Shown: positions 48,101 to 60,784 of the stretch, piece after piece
Layout of the letters: each line of letters opens with the position of its first letter
Numbering within the stretch: position 1 is the first letter of the stretch
Assembly (NCBI GenBank): GCA_037954665.1
Contig: JBBMOL010000081.1
Location: 2,464,313 to 2,528,312 of the forward strand
DNA from: Laguncularia racemosa
Taxonomy: Eukaryota; Streptophyta; Magnoliopsida; Myrtales; Combretaceae
DNA length: 64,000 nt
Direction: 5' to 3'
Notes under the pieces: generated by a model
The model's input: the letters and a program-made list of their open reading frames with translations, nothing else
The model's database searches: none
What the model was told of the DNA's origin: nothing
Position numbers and translations under genes: made by a program

Positions 48101-51100
48101 AACCAGTGCATTGAATTTGTATGGTGGTTCATATGCCGAGAGGTAGCCAGTCATATTACAGCAGTGCCCCTTTGTTACCAAAAAATGAAGTTTTAGGATT
48201 ACAACCTTATTAACTTCTTTTATTATTTTTATACAAGTCTTTTGATGTTTCTTTTCCCATTAAAGTCTTCTGATGTTTGAAATATGAAGACTTATAAAGA
48301 GTAATTCAAAAAATGGCCTCCTGCTTTAGAAGGCGTAAGTATTCTCCTGAAAAAGGCTAAGGTTTTTCCTTTTAACGACAAACACTCTTACAAAGGAAAA
48401 TTTTTTCCAGTTGAAGGCAATGTTTCAGCTTAACAATAAAAGAAAATAAAAAAGATGTTTTCCAGAACATATTTTTCCTTAAACAAAGGATAGGCTTAAG
48501 ACCAGTACATTCTAGATGCCAATTTTCTCATGGTATGGACAACATGCATTGGAAGACTAAAATTTCCATTCTAACTCAAACAATGTTGAGATTTCTTATT
48601 ATAACATTTTTCCATAGACTTGATTTGGGACCTAATGATCATCTAAGGTATTCTTGTTGAAACATTATACGTAACTTTTATACACTTGACAATGCCTATA
48701 CTCATGGATTTTCACATCCACTCTCTTTAGGTAATAAGGGGCACAACCATAAACAGATTGGCTACCTCTAGGCACATAAACGAAGCCACAAAAACCATGC
48801 ACTAGTTAAGTATAGGTTGCACTATCATAGATAGCCACAAGAAGTGTCCTTAGTGTGGTTTAAACCAAAGATTCATCCAAATTGTATATAAGAGGTCCAG
48901 GCTAAACCCTTGAAGTTCCCCACATCTTATACAATACACTAGCTAAGAATAATGATCCCAAGTCCTATTTGGCATCCATTATGTAGACATCTGCAGAAAC
49001 ATTAATGAGTTGCATTCATCATTCCTAGGGGATTGAATTTTCTTAAGGAACGATGGCATCTCTAACTACTGTTTGACATGCACAGAGCAGTTCATATTTG
49101 GTGCATCTGAATTTAGCAGATTAGTCCTATCGAATCTAAGATATAAATGGAGCAAATTGAGAATAGTTGGTCATCCTTTCTTAAATCAATACGTATTGCA
49201 TAGCAGCTTCCTAGCTAGTAGCACATGGAACTTTCATGGTTCAAGCAATTAAGAAGGATGCACAGCTTCTTCATGGCAAAATGAGTAAAAAGTGCAAAAG
49301 TGTGTTTGCAGCCTGAACAACCTGTGAGAGCTGGAGACGAGTCTTTCTCTCAGCAGCTTTGAAAGCCTTTTCATGTGCTGTGACAGTCTTTTCCTCTTTG
49401 CTTTCTTGCTTTTTCTTCATTTCATACCAGCGGCGTGCATTTGCATGAGCAGAATGGGCTAAATCAACTTCAACCTTCAAAAAGAGAATGAAATTAGCAT
49501 GCAATATACTGTTTGAAGAGCCTATTTGACTTCTAACTGTAATTTATCTAAAGGATTTAATTGTAAGATGATAATACACATGCAAGTGAAATGCATATCA
49601 GCATATGTAACAGCTTAATTATTTAAGGGCCAAAATGTCTGAGGTAATCTAACAATAAGAAATTAATTCATATGGAGTAGAGTTTATTTCAACAGGAAAG
49701 CAAAGGCAATAACTTTTTTCTTTTTAGTGCACAAAAATCTCAGAGTAATTAAGAAAAGTCAGAGTACTACAAAATTAAAAAAATAGATAAATAAATAAAG
49801 AAAGAATATAAGAACCAGAAAACTTTGCAAAGGGTGCAGTAATGTTTCATTTTAATGCTGTTAAACCTATAGTGCGTAAATTTGCAGATTTGGAGCAGTC
49901 AAAACTCTACCTAATGTATGAACTGAAATATTGATGGAGGCCCATTGCACAGAAATTAGTGCAAGATAGATGGCCTCTAGCTTGCATTACGTGTCTATAA
50001 CCAACTTATCTAAAAACTTAAAAGGTAAAAATATCTTTTGGTTTTCACTTATATAATGTAAAGCCAGTGAAAACTAAAATAACCTGAAAGTAAAAGGAAT
50101 GCACATTTTTAAAGTCATTTGTACTGGGAACACAGCAACAAAATGAATCATATGCCTGGTTTTGCAATCCAACACCTATACCTTTTCCACAGGCATTGTC
50201 TTTTCATCATCATCCATCTCATCAAGATTGTTGCTCAACAGCAATGTCATGCAATTTCTTTCAAGATGTAGCTTATCAATGAGGCTGGCAACAGGGTTTC
50301 CAGATTTTCTCTCCTCCTTCACCATGCGAGCAAGATCCTCCCAACTCATACCCTTAGCAAGAGCTACCCGAACAGCTAATATTGCATTATCAACATCTTC
50401 TAAGTTGTACTCAATTAATTCTGCCATTTTAATACAACGATCTACCTCCCTTCTTAGAGTGAGTACTCTATTTTCCTGCAGAATAGTAACAAGAATTGAA
50501 TAACAGTTACATCAATGGACTAAACCTGCTTAATTTAAAAAATAAACCAAAATCCAGGGAGCACGAATTCTGAACCCAGAAGTTTAAACATGCGTTTTCT
50601 GAGCACTAAAGCAATAAATTACCTTGAAGCACAAAGAGAACAAACAACATAAGAAAAAGAAACTATAAAATGGAAAATGCACACACACAAAATTTTGCCA
50701 ATTGCCAAGCATGGTGGCTTCCCACTATGTGCACACCATACACACTAAGCCATACAAAAGTGTAATCGGGTCTTAGCAGCTCCAAAGGATGTATCCCATT
50801 ATCAAGCATGAATTTGAACAAACAAAAACTGAGCTAACTCAATACATGTATGTTATTCCAATCATTTTTATAAATGAAGTATGGAGCAAGAGATGAGGTA
50901 AATGAAACCTGATCTGAGCGGATTTTATTGAGTTTTTGGATAGCAGAGTCCTCTTTTGCCTTCTGCTGTTGTTCTGCCCGTTGACTTTCAATTTTACTAT
51001 AGAATTCATCTAATGCTGCATCGAATGTCTCAAATTTCACATGGTTCCTTGTTCTAAACTGGTTCAGTAAAATGGGACAAAATTCATCATTGACCTGCAA

Positions 51101-52026
51101 AATAAACCAAACAATTGTCATCAATGATGGGTTAACAATGTGAAATTTATGTCAGCTGGAAGACAAGAAATTCAACCAACAAGGATTCAACTGAGCTGGA
51201 AGACAAGAAATTCAGCCAAACACCTGATTCTTGGTTTCTGATGCAGGATCTTGACTTTTCCCATGATTTGTGTTCTGAAATAAGATATATCCTTCAGGAA
51301 TTTTATCTCCTGCAATTACATCTTGCAGCCAATCCTCAAAATTTGCAACGGCTTGGACAAGAACTTCGATCTTCCCATTGTCCAATTTCGCATCTTTAGA
51401 ATGCTTACTATTGGGAGCCAAACCAGCATCTAGTATGATGTGCTCAGAAAGTGCAGGTCCATATCCCAGTGCCTCCCCAAGGAGATTCTTCAGTGTGGAC
51501 TGTTTATTGCGAGAACCACCATCATTGTTACCTGACTTGGAAGACTTGCTGCCCATGCGATTCCCCTGTTTTCCTGATGTTTCAGATAAAGCTTTCCCAT
51601 CCACAGTAACTGTATGGGGTTCATTCTCATCAGGTTCCTTAGATGATGTAAGGGCTGTCCGCAACTTCATGGCAGTGGTTCGCTCAAACACTCGACAGAT
51701 CTCAGTAGGATATCGATGTCGTGACATAATAGCCAACCCTTTATCGTCATCTCTGTTTCATCAGAAAATTGATTGTTTCTCTGTCAAATAATTCAAGCAT
51801 AAAGTAATTGGACATAATAGCAGCTAGAGACAAATGTTTCATTGCTTTAAAGGAAGCTGGTCAATAAATAAAAGGGTGAATTGCAATAAAACCCCTTATA
51901 TTTGCTTCATATGCCCTAACTCCTATCTATGAAATTGAGCACTTAAACCTCCAAATCTTTGAAAAAAAAAAAAAGCTTTTAAACCATATTTTACTATTTT
52001 GCCTTTAGATAAAGTAATAAAAAATA

Positions 52027-52060
<34 letters not shown>

Positions 52061-55000
52061 ATAAGATCAAGGAAACATGGTCATATAGGAGTCTAAAAGT
52101 ACTTTTCTTAAAGATTTAGAGGTCTAAATGATCAGTTTCAAAGATAAGGAGGCTAAAGGCACATAAAGCAAATATAAGGGAGTGTATTTGTAATTCATGC
52201 TAAAATAAGTTTGCAATAGAAGAAGCCAACAAGGGCATTCTTAAAAAACCAAGCAGCTAATGCATAAGAGACTGACAACTAAGCCTCTATAGACAAAATA
52301 GGAAACTTATTCTTCTGCCATTCTAAATCTCAAGATGACCTCTGCAACTTTATTGCAACTGTATAAGCTTTCCAAACAAAGATCCTATGTACCAAATATA
52401 AACTCTGGAGAAGTAAAATATGAATTTGTTTAAGATAGAAGAATGGTCCAACATTATGATAGTGAATGGGACCTTTGAATACAGCATGACCTAACGATTA
52501 CTATTTAGCTGCCTGACAATTTTGACAACCATGTTGCTAGAAGTACAGCAAACATTTTGCAGCAATGAAATGGAAGAATTCTTCTGTTGATAAGTAATAC
52601 AACACTAAATACTAATTGATAGGACCCAGTGATAAAGCAATAGACCAAATGCAACAATCAAACACTAGAGAAATGAAATGAACAGCAACTCAATAATATC
52701 GTACCAATGAGAATGAGATCAGAGGATACCTGAGCAAAGACTCAACCAAAGAATAGAGGTCTCTGCAACAAACTCTTCTAGAAATATTCTTCCTAACTGC
52801 CTTTCCCTCCAAAATATATGCTATTTATATCAGAGCTACAGTGCCACATCAGACTCTACAATCTAACACCATTCCTACTACTACTGACCCCACCTTAGCC
52901 TACACTCTACCCGATCAGCACCCACCTTAGCACTACTACTGCTAACGGATATAATACACCAGCACACCACCACATACCGCACATATAGCACACCTATAAA
53001 ATATAATACCACACCACCACTAACCCCACACAATACAAACATATGACACAAAACTACCCCTACTATTCCTCTCTCTCTCTCCTTTGATACACATTTAACA
53101 AAGGAGCATCAACCCTTGGAATCATATCAATTGCCTCCCCCGAAAAATTGTCCTTGTCCTCAAGGACAAAATCTGGAAATTGTAATTTGAAGGCAGAGGT
53201 ATCCATCCATGACGTATCAAAAGAAGATTGGCCTTGCCATTGCACCAACACTTGAGGAACCTCCAGCAACCCCTCTCGCCTATACCGACAACCTAAAATC
53301 AACACCGGAAGATGCTCTAATTCCTCAGTTTCCGTAAACAAGTCTGATGGTAGATCCGAAGTGGAAGTGAAAGTCCCAACAGCTTTCTTAAGAAGGGAGA
53401 CATGAAAAACCAGATAAATGTGGCAATGAGAAGGAAGACATAATTTATAAGCCACCCTTCCAATACATTCGATAATCTGAAAAGGCCCAAAGAAACGAGG
53501 AGAAAGCTTGGAGAAAGATTTGGTAGTCATACACTGCTGTAATGAAGGCCGCAACTTCAAGAAAACCCATTCGCCCTCCAACTATTCCACATGTTTACAA
53601 TGTTTATTAGCATTTCGACGATATAAAGATTGGGCATGAAGAAGATTCTGCTTGAGCTGATGAAGAATTGCATCATGACTCCGTAATGCATCTCATAACC
53701 CACGATGTCGCACTTCACAGTCAACAAAGGAACTGATGACCGGTGGATGTCTCCCATACACAATCTCAAATGGAGTCATCTTAGATGCCATATGGTAGGA
53801 AGTATTGTAATGAAATTCAGCCCAAGGAAGCCAAACCCCCCACTGTTTAGGCTGATCACCAATAAAACACCAGAGATAACATTCCAAACGCCTATTTAAA
53901 ACCTCGGTTTGCTCATCCATTTCAGGATGATATGCAGTACTAAAGTAGAGGAGAGTACCCTATAGGCAAAATAATTCCACCCAAATTTTACTGACAAAGG
54001 TCGGATCACGATCGCTCACAATAGCCTTGGGCATGCCATGTAGACGAACAACTTCCCAAACAAATAATTCTGCAACAACACTCTTAGCTGTATATGGATA
54101 CTTTGTAGGAATAAAATGACCATATTTGGAAATTCAATCCACTACTACTAGTATTACATCAAATCCTTTAGATTGAGGAAGTCCTCCTACAAAATCCATT
54201 GAAATATCTTCTCAAATAGCTTCTGATATAGGTAGAGGACATATAAGTCCAACAGGAGCCAATGTCTGATATTTTTGTCATTGACAAACAGCACATGCTG
54301 CCACAAAATCCACAACATCTCTTTTCATCCCGATCCAATAAACATTGGAAGCAAGACGCCTATAGGTTCGAAGGAATCTAGCATGTCCCCCAACCGGTGA
54401 AGAACTCGTGCAAAAAGAGCTGTGGCCATTTAGATTAGGCAGGCAAAACTAATCTTCCGCGATAATACAAAACATCATTCACCAAATGAAATCCATGCCC
54501 TGCAGACTCACCCTTTTGCAACATCTGTATTTTTGAAGCCAAAACAGAATCGTCCTCAACTGCAGCTTGAATTGCGGCCAGATCAGTCTAGAAGGGACCC
54601 GAAACCAATGCTAACTCCAATTCCTCATACATCCTAGGTAAGGCATCAGCAACTGAATTTTCAAGCCCCCTTCGATACTGTACCTCAAAATCATACCCCA
54701 GCAATTTAGAAAGCCAATTTTGTTGATCCAGAGCAGTAATTCATTGTTGGAGCAAGTGTTTAAGACTCTTTTGATCCATCTTAACTATAAACTTCCTCCC
54801 CAGCAAATAGGGTCTCCAATGCTGAATAGCCAACACCAAAGCCATAAGTCCCTTATCATAAGTGGACTTAGCCAACATCCTATCGGAAAGAGCTCTACTA
54901 AAATAGGCAATTGGACAATTTTGCTTTTGCAAAACAGCTCCCAACCCTCATCCAGAAGCATCACATTCGATAATAAAAGTTTGAGAAAAATCTGGCATGG

Positions 55001-58000
55001 CAAGAGTAGGAGCTATTACTAATGCATCCTTTAGCTAAGTAAAAGCATTTTCAGCATTGTCGAACCACCAAAACCCATTTTTCTTCAACAAGTCAGTCAA
55101 CAGTTTCGCAATCTTCCCTTAATCTTTAATAAACTTCTGATAATAACCCGATAAACTCAAGAATCCTCGAAGACCTTTAAGTGTATTAGGTCTACGCCAA
55201 TCAAGGACAGATTGAACTTTGGTTGGGTCCATTGCCACTCCACCAACAGATATAACATGCCCAAGATATTCCAAAGCTGCTTGTCCAAACAAACATTTCT
55301 TCTTATTAGCATAAAAATAATGTTGCCTCAAGATTGCTAACACTTTTTGCAAGTGTTGAATGTGAGAACCCAAATCAACACTATACACCAAAATGTCATC
55401 AAAGAATACCAATACAAAGTGCCGTAGGAAAGGCTGAAATATATCATTTATTACAGCTTGAAAAGTGGCTGGTGCATTTGTCAAACCAAATGGCATGACA
55501 AGAAATTCATAATGCCCATGGTGAGTCCGAAATGCGATCTTATACACATCCTCCGATGCCATCCGAATTTGGTGATACCCGGACCAAGATCGATTTTAAA
55601 AAAAACACCAGTACCCAATAATTCATCTATCACTGGAATTGGAAATTTATCTAGAATGGTTACCTCATTAAGAGCCTGGTAATCAACAAGAAACCTCCAC
55701 GATCCATCCTTCTTTTTGACCAAAATCACCAACTAGAAAATGGGCCGGTACTTGGCCTGATATTCCCGCTACCAACATATCACTAACCAGTTTTTCTATC
55801 TCATTTTTTTGCACAAATGCATATCTATACAAACGTACATTAACTGGCCCATGACCATCCTGCAATAGAATGTGATGATCCATGGATCGAAAAGGTGGAA
55901 GTCCTTGAGGAGTCTCAAAAACATCCTCATATTTAGCCAACAAAGCTTTTAATGTGTTGTCGTTAGCACATAATTCCATAGAATCTTGCTTGTCAGCACC
56001 CATAACAAATTACACTCATCCGTATCCTCCAATTTTTGTAGAGATTTAAATGAGATAGGAAATCGACAAAGAGTAGGATCACCATGCAACACATACTCCT
56101 ATCCTAATCTAGCCACCTTTATAGTCATCTTTGTCCAATCGACCCGTACCTCACCCAAAGTTCTCAACCATGCCATGCCCAAGATAACATCAACTCCCCT
56201 TAACTCCATCACATAACAGTCCACATTGGACTCATACTCCCCAACTCTCATTTGCATATTATCACAATATCCATGAGATTCAATTTTTGTAGAGATTTAA
56301 AGTGACTTGAAAACTACAAGTGTCCTTTAATGTTAACCCAAGTCACATTACCAAAGCTTTAGAAACAAAATCGTGATTCGCTCCACTATCTACTAAAAAA
56401 ACCATAGGGGCAGAAACAAGGATACCTTGCATTTTCATTGTACATGGTTCATTGAATCCTTGCATAGCCACCAATGATAAGGACATCATCGGTTCACCCA
56501 ATCTAGGTTGCATCCCATCCTAATCATCTTCATCAATGGGATCTTCTTCCAACACCAATAACTGAAGGAATTTATTCGGACAACGATGATTAGAACTAAA
56601 GGGCTGATCACACTTAAAGCGTTGTCCCTTAGCCTTCTTGTCTAGAAATTCAGCACGTGATAATTGTCTTTGGCCGTGGGAACGACGGACGCCCTCCTTA
56701 ACAGCACTAGAACTAGACACCACTTGAGATACCACACCAGCAGTCGTTTCGGTTTTCCTAGGCATCGAAACATTTTCACTAGACATGCCAAATGAAGTAT
56801 TCTTTATCCATGACTCATCTCCTCCCAGAAAACATGGGCTATGAGGAACAGACGGCCCCAATGATGCTGCTAGTATAGAAGTACCCTGATACAAATACCA
56901 ACTAGAAAGATTAGGACGAAAATAATGTTGCCGTACTTCCACTCGACCACCATTGCTATGTTCCGAAGCAACAAAAATTCTAGTGTCATACTCTATTTTC
57001 AAGGCCAAATCCATAGCCCGTTCCAATGTCAATGGAGAAAAGGTGTCCACGCGAGTCTGAATGGTGTCTCGTAATCCACCCAAAAAATATCCCAATAGTT
57101 GTATTTTTGGCATAGTGGGCGCTTGAGAAGTCAAAGATTCGAAATCCTCGATGTATTGGAAGACCAACCCCCCTTGTCGAAGCTGAGAAAGACTCTTGAA
57201 AGGATTGGAGGCCATTTGACCGCCATATCTCTTCATCATCTTTGTTTTTAATTTCAGCCAATCCAAATCAATTTCCCAACGTTGAAGCATTTGAAACCAA
57301 TGATTGCATCGTCCTCGCATACATATTGCTGATAACACCACTTTCCGATCTTCACGCATTCGCTGTGCTGCGAAATACTATTCCACCAGCAAGATCCAGT
57401 TAGAAGGATCAACACCGTTGAACACCGGAATAATCAGTCTCAACGCATTCAAACGAAACTCTTCGTCCATTTTTGCTTCGTGTTGTAGTCGTACCGGAAA
57501 TCGGAACTAAGTTCGACATGTCAAACTCCTTTAGGACGTTTTCCGCGATCATTCACCATGTTAAAACTCCCTCCTGAGTTGATTCCCGTGTCCTTACTAA
57601 ACTAAATATCCTCAAGTAATTTCTGCATTTGATCCATCTTTCCTTGCATAGTTAAAACCTCTCCGAGCATCGATTTCTGCTCTCCATCCAAAGAGATGAG
57701 CTGATGTTGGATGTCAACTACCTCATTATGAATATCTTCCACATTTTTTCAAGAACTTCCACACGAGCATCCATCCGCGTCATGTTCTATTCGTTGTAAT
57801 GAAACGCCGAAGTTGCAACACCTGAACTGATCGCATCTCAATTTGTTTTCCGGTGAGACTTTTTGTCGAACTCCCTGATGTGGTTTCTCGGCAATAAAAC
57901 CAATTGATAGAACTCGGCGATAAAGCAATAGACCAAATGCAACAATCGAACACTAGAGAAATGAAATGAACAGCAACTCAATAATATCGTACCAATGAGA

Positions 58001-59000
58001 ATGAGTTCAGAAGATACCTGAGCAAAGGCTCAGCCAGAGAATAGAGGTCTCCACAGCAAACTCGTCTAGAAATATTCTTCCTAACTGCCTTTCCCTCCAA
58101 AATATATGCTATTTATATCAGAGCTACAGTGCCATATCAGACTCTAACAATATAACACCATTCCTACTACGACTGACCCCACCTTAGCCTACACTCTACC
58201 TGATCAGCACCCACCTTAACACTACTACTGCTAACGGATATAACACACCAGCACACCACCACATACCGCACATATAACACACCTATAACATATAATACCA
58301 CACCACCACTAACCCCACACAAAAAAAACATACGACACAACACTACCCCAGCTATTCCTCTACCTCTCCTCCGATACACATTTAACAGAGGAGCATCAAC
58401 CCTTGGAATCATATCACTAATGAAGCAAGCATGCATATTATCCTGTATTATCTAGGCATAATTGCACCGCTATTGCTAAGCAAGAAGCAAAGAATGTGTA
58501 ATAAACCATTGATAAGTTAGGTGAGTTTCCACTGACATATTTCATCTTCCACTAAAAAATAACTATAAGGAACCCATCAGCAGCCCACAAATCATACTAG
58601 ACCATATATTCTTTTGGGTAAATGATACTATCTAGCAAGTGGGAACGACCAGTAAATGACCTTACCTATGCGATCGGAGAAGAGTCATAACCATAAACTC
58701 AGAGTCTGTAAGAAGAATATTTCCTTGGGCATAGAGCTCCAGTATAACATAGTGTGCATTACAACCCAGTCCAAATTGAAAAAGGACAATCTGAAAGCAA
58801 AGATCCAAAAAATTAGGGGGAAAAAAAAAACATTAAAAAAAAAGGGGATGCCAACTATAAACTCATGGCTATGAAAAATGAGGATCATTTCATGAGATCA
58901 TACCCTATCATAACCAAGCTGCCGCACATCCTCTAGCCTTCTTGTCCGTATGTGCCTCCTCAACTTGAGAGTAAATCCAGAAGGTGTATTTTTTTTGTCC
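42197..59000 (-). CDS. NEMF: NEMF/Rqc2 ribosome quality control factor, 5' partial
   Basis: Twelve GT-AG exons join in frame on the - strand: 58904-59000, 58666-58790, 51224-51752, 50909-51094, 50182-50475, 49322-49474, 47242-47396, 46047-46152, 44989-45918, 43529 (or 43526)-43607, 42622-42984, 42197-42390, about 1,069 residues. About 75 N-terminal residues are missing. NFACT-N comes first, with LGYDR (the Asp-Arg pair conserved in Rqc2/RqcH) and ILELYAQGNILL; then a coiled-coil part, NFACT-R (NYLIISGRDAQQNE, YIHADLHGASS), an acidic/basic middle, a CCHC knuckle (CYKCKKVGHLSRDC) and NFACT-C (GNPLPSDILLYAVPVCGPYN). The family binds stalled 60S subunits, recruits the Listerin ligase and adds C-terminal tails to nascent chains. 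Plants carry the extra knuckle. The frame is intact, so it is probably functional despite the transposons in its introns. Confidence 0.93.
43064..43110. repeat. AC/AG simple repeat in NEMF intron
   Basis: ACACACAC passing into AGACAGAGACACAGAGAGAG, intronic. Confidence 0.7.
43432..43497. repeat. Purine tract in NEMF intron
   Basis: About 65 bases almost wholly A and G on the + strand (GAGAGAGAG, AAGAAGAAG). On the NEMF transcript it is a pyrimidine tract just upstream of no annotated acceptor. Confidence 0.7.
44898..44924. repeat. Homopolymer of 27 C
   Basis: Twenty-seven consecutive C on the + strand, in the NEMF intron 65 bp past the donor of exon 44989-45918. The NEMF sense strand therefore has a 27-G run close to the 5' splice site. 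Confidence 0.9.
46645..46692. repeat. GA-rich purine tract in NEMF intron
   Basis: Runs of GGAGGGAGGGGGAGAG and GAGAGGGGGGGAGAAG, intronic. Confidence 0.7.
47690..47860 (-). mobile_element. LINE 3'-end relic in NEMF intron
   Basis: A T run (47696-47709) followed by GGTATATCAAAAATTTCATT and a GGGGTACAACC block resembles the reversed 3' end of plant L1 elements (poly-A tail on the - strand). No coding part is left. Tentative. Confidence 0.35.
47980..48190 (+). mobile_element. tRNA-derived SINE in NEMF intron
   Basis: A box A (GGTTAGTCTAGTGG, 47985-47998) and a box B (GGTTCAAAACC, 48043-48053) are spaced as in a tRNA-derived pol III promoter. About 130 bp of unrelated body follows (GGTAGCCAGTCATATTACAG near 48134-48153). 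The cloverleaf is not a sound tRNA, so it is a SINE rather than a tRNA gene. It is opposite in strand to NEMF. Confidence 0.6.
51871..52205. mobile_element. MITE-like foldback in NEMF intron
   Basis: Imperfect terminal inverted repeats of about 90 bp: the left arm has GGGTGAATTGCAATAAAACC and CCTTATATTTGCTTCATATG; the right arm, reversed, has GCATGAATTACAAATACACT and CCTTATATTTGCTTTATGTG. The middle holds a TA microsatellite (about 52029-52057). No coding capacity. Confidence 0.75.
52029..52057. repeat. TA microsatellite inside the MITE
   Basis: About 28 bases of alternating TA at the centre of the foldback. Confidence 0.85.
52617..53129 (-). repeat. 3' LTR of the NEMF-intron element
   Basis: 513 bp, + strand ends TGATAGGACCC and GAATCATATCA. 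A TATA-like ATGCTATTTATATC lies near 52829-52842. CACCAC-rich text fills 52850-53040. Confidence 0.9.
53063..54140 (-). pseudogene. Integrase and chromodomain-like C-terminus, broken
   Basis: Read on the - strand, the DDE core (VVVD with a TGA at the following Trp position near 54135; KAIVSDRDPTFVSK; YHPEMDEQTEVLNR, where relatives have Gly before Gln) is followed by WAEFHYNTSYH and TPFEIVYGRHPP. The C-terminal SH3-like region (LSPRFFGPFQIIE, VFHVSLLKKAVG) leads to VLVQWQGQSSFDTSWMDTSA, a chromodomain-like fold that marks chromoviruses. The frame is split near 53581-53693. The last ~70 bp of the ORF lie inside the 3' LTR. Confidence 0.8.
53130..53142 (-). other. Polypurine tract
   Basis: On the - strand CGGGGGAGGCAAT precedes the TGATATGATTCC start of the 3' LTR. 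Confidence 0.7.
54141..55100 (-). pseudogene. RNase H and integrase N-terminus, broken
   Basis: AYFSRALSDRM, LMALVLAIQHWRPYLLGRKF and IVKMDQKSLKHLLQQ are the RNase H blocks of Ty3/gypsy pol (54741-54944). Downstream are a decayed linker and the zinc-binding N-terminus of integrase, with several stops and frame changes. Confidence 0.7.
55101..56003 (-). pseudogene. Reverse transcriptase, broken
   Basis: EDVFETPQGLPPFR opens the region; VILVKKKDGSWRFLVDYQAL and KFPIPVIDELLGTG follow in a shifted frame, then VMPFGLTNAPATFQAVIND and the active-site box VLVFFDDILVYS in a third frame, and YLGHVISVGGVAMD. At least two frameshifts (near 55730 and 55570) and a TAA after YYQKFIKD (55119-55121) disable it. 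Confidence 0.85.
56004..56519 (-). pseudogene. Aspartic protease, broken
   Basis: The active-site block FLVDSGANHDFVSKAL is readable at about 56355-56405 on the - strand, with the canonical Asp-Ser-Gly-Ala. Surrounding frames contain stops. Confidence 0.65.
56520..57783 (-). pseudogene. Gag, broken
   Basis: The likely start is the ATG at 57783 (MTRMDARVEVLEK), a coiled-coil N-terminus soon broken by a one-base loss in an A run. The gag core is in another frame from 57470: RGRCNHWFQMLQRW, FQYIEDFESLTSQAP, LLGYFLGGLRDTIQTRV. The C-terminus has a CCHC-like knuckle (CDQPFSSNHRC). A TAG at 57381-57383 separates the first part from the core. It ends at 56520. Confidence 0.8.
57905..58416 (-). repeat. 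5' LTR of the NEMF-intron element
   Basis: 512 bp, closely matching 52617-53129. On the - strand it ends CTATCA and is followed by ATTGGTTTTATTGCC, a poor primer-binding match that I cannot assign to a tRNA. Confidence 0.9.
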
Positions 59001-60655
59001 CTACAAAAATGGAGAAAAAACTTAAGACAATAAGAAATAAGGAAGAAAAATACAAGCAAGAAAACCAAGTCTTCTCCATCTTATTAACAAGTTTGAATTG
59101 TTGCTGGGCAACTTTTCACCTACAAAAAAGTTCCATGAACACTTACTGTCCACGCAAGCTTGTTATCTTATTATGCCTAAAGTAAAAGGGTGTTACTTTT
59201 CTTATAGTAACTATTCCAAAATAAACAATATCATAAACTTGTCTATTAGCAAATTAATCTACCATTGTAAACTCCTCTGTTAATAACAACCACCATCATT
59301 CATCAACCACTCTCCTACTCTCCATGTGATTCTGCATCTTCTATCTATATATCCATGCACGTTCACATAATGGCCCAATATTGCTTTGGTTGCTAGAGAG
59401 AGATTAAAGACTGTACAAATGCAAGTATTTTCCTTTTTTCTTTTTGGCCAATTGCAAGTATTTGCCTTATTCATCATTTATCAAGTCTAGAAAAACTTGG
59501 TTCAAGCTCCAGGTAATCCAAGAAAGGTTAAGATAAGTATTTACTACCAATAATCATCTTTTTGATTAATTACTGTTTTATTACCATTCATCATCTTGAA
59601 CAGTCATCCATCATCCCAATATCACAAAGCATATGGGCTGGGTGATCGATGGATTCAGATGGATCTCTGTTGCTTCCAACAACCACCCTCCCCTCTGCCC
59701 CCACTCCCCCCTTCCACCACACCACCCACCCCAAAAAGAAAACAAAAAAAAAATTAAAAAATTAAAGGGGCAACAATGATAATGTCCATTGCTGCTCAAC
59801 CATAAGGATGTCACTACAAGATTCACCAAAAGGAACCCCAACATTTCCAGTCTTTATACTAGACATGGGAGCTTCTACTAGAGAAATCCATTATTTCTTA
59901 TAGTTTTGTGGCATGGCACCTTCTTATAAAGCTGCCATTTCCATCTAACCCATTTTTTTCCAATAATTGGAGGGCTCGATTGTAATATGATCGACTATCT
60001 CCAAGCACATGAATCACCTTATAAGATCCATGCACCAATTTGTTATACCATGCACTATGTACGTAACCCCAACAAGTGTTCTTAGTAGTGTTGTCAAAAG
60101 CGAGTGCCTTGTTGCTTAAAGTGATGAGGCAAAGTGAGGCACACTAATGAGCCTTGCAAGAAGCTAGGCAAGGTGATTTGAAAAAAGCGAGCACTTTTTT
60201 CATCAAGGCACAAAAGCGGGTGCCTCAATGAAATGCCTACAAATTTATACAATTCACCGAATTTTTTGAGCATTTTCTGTGATATCTAATAGTAAATGAT
60301 AAGGTAAATTGTTGAACTTTAATACTAAGTTCCTATGTCACCTACCCCATTGTCAACCATTCCAAATAAACTAACGTGTACCATGACTCATGTAATAACT
60401 CCAATTTTAAGTTTTCATGTCATCTACCCTCATGTCAAGCTATTCCTAATAATTTACTGTGTGCTATAAATTGTTGTTAATTTAATTGTGGTTTAACCTA
60501 TTACTTTTCAATTATATTCTTAAAATGTTAATATTCATCTACCTTTATAGTTTCGTTTATATACTACCCTTTTAATTTGTTAAATTATAAAGTTAAAATA
60601 AGCTCATACTTCTAATAATTATCATATTTAAAACTAGTGATTATTTACAATTAAA
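59001..60655 (-). other. NEMF upstream intron, AT-rich
   Basis: Sequence upstream of the first visible NEMF exon. No exon for the missing N-terminus was found. Text near 60080-60240 repeats AGGCAAAGTGAGGCAC-like motifs and looks like a decayed repeat. Confidence 0.5.
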
Positions 60656-60784
60656 TTTTTTTTTTTGGATAAATGTAATTTTATTAATCCAAAAGAACAG
60701 TTTACATCACCAAGCAGCAAATATAAAATACAACAATGGTATAAATACAAAAGCAAAGTGTTTTAAGATGGTGCAGACTCTATC

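Larger units (their letters stand above)
52617..58416 (-). mobile_element. Chromovirus-type Ty3/gypsy element in NEMF intron
   Basis: Two LTRs of 513 and 512 bp with TGATA...TATCA-type ends, a 5-bp duplication CTAAT (52612-52616 and 58417-58421) and gag-pol on the - strand, the same strand as NEMF. Total 5,800 bp, a normal full length for a chromodomain element. All domains from gag to the integrase C-terminus are present, but frameshifts and stops are numerous. The LTRs are very alike, differing by scattered substitutions. Confidence 0.92.
51753..58665 (-). other. Large NEMF intron holding two transposons
   Basis: 6,913 bp, GTAAGG donor at 58665 and CAG acceptor at 51753; it splits an Arg codon (AG|A). 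It contains a MITE (51871-52205) and a complete gypsy element (52617-58416), leaving under 800 bp of other intron sequence. Confidence 0.9.

Noticed and set aside
60060..60260. AGGC-rich repeat
   Set aside because: Repeated short motifs are visible, but no unit length or ends could be defined.
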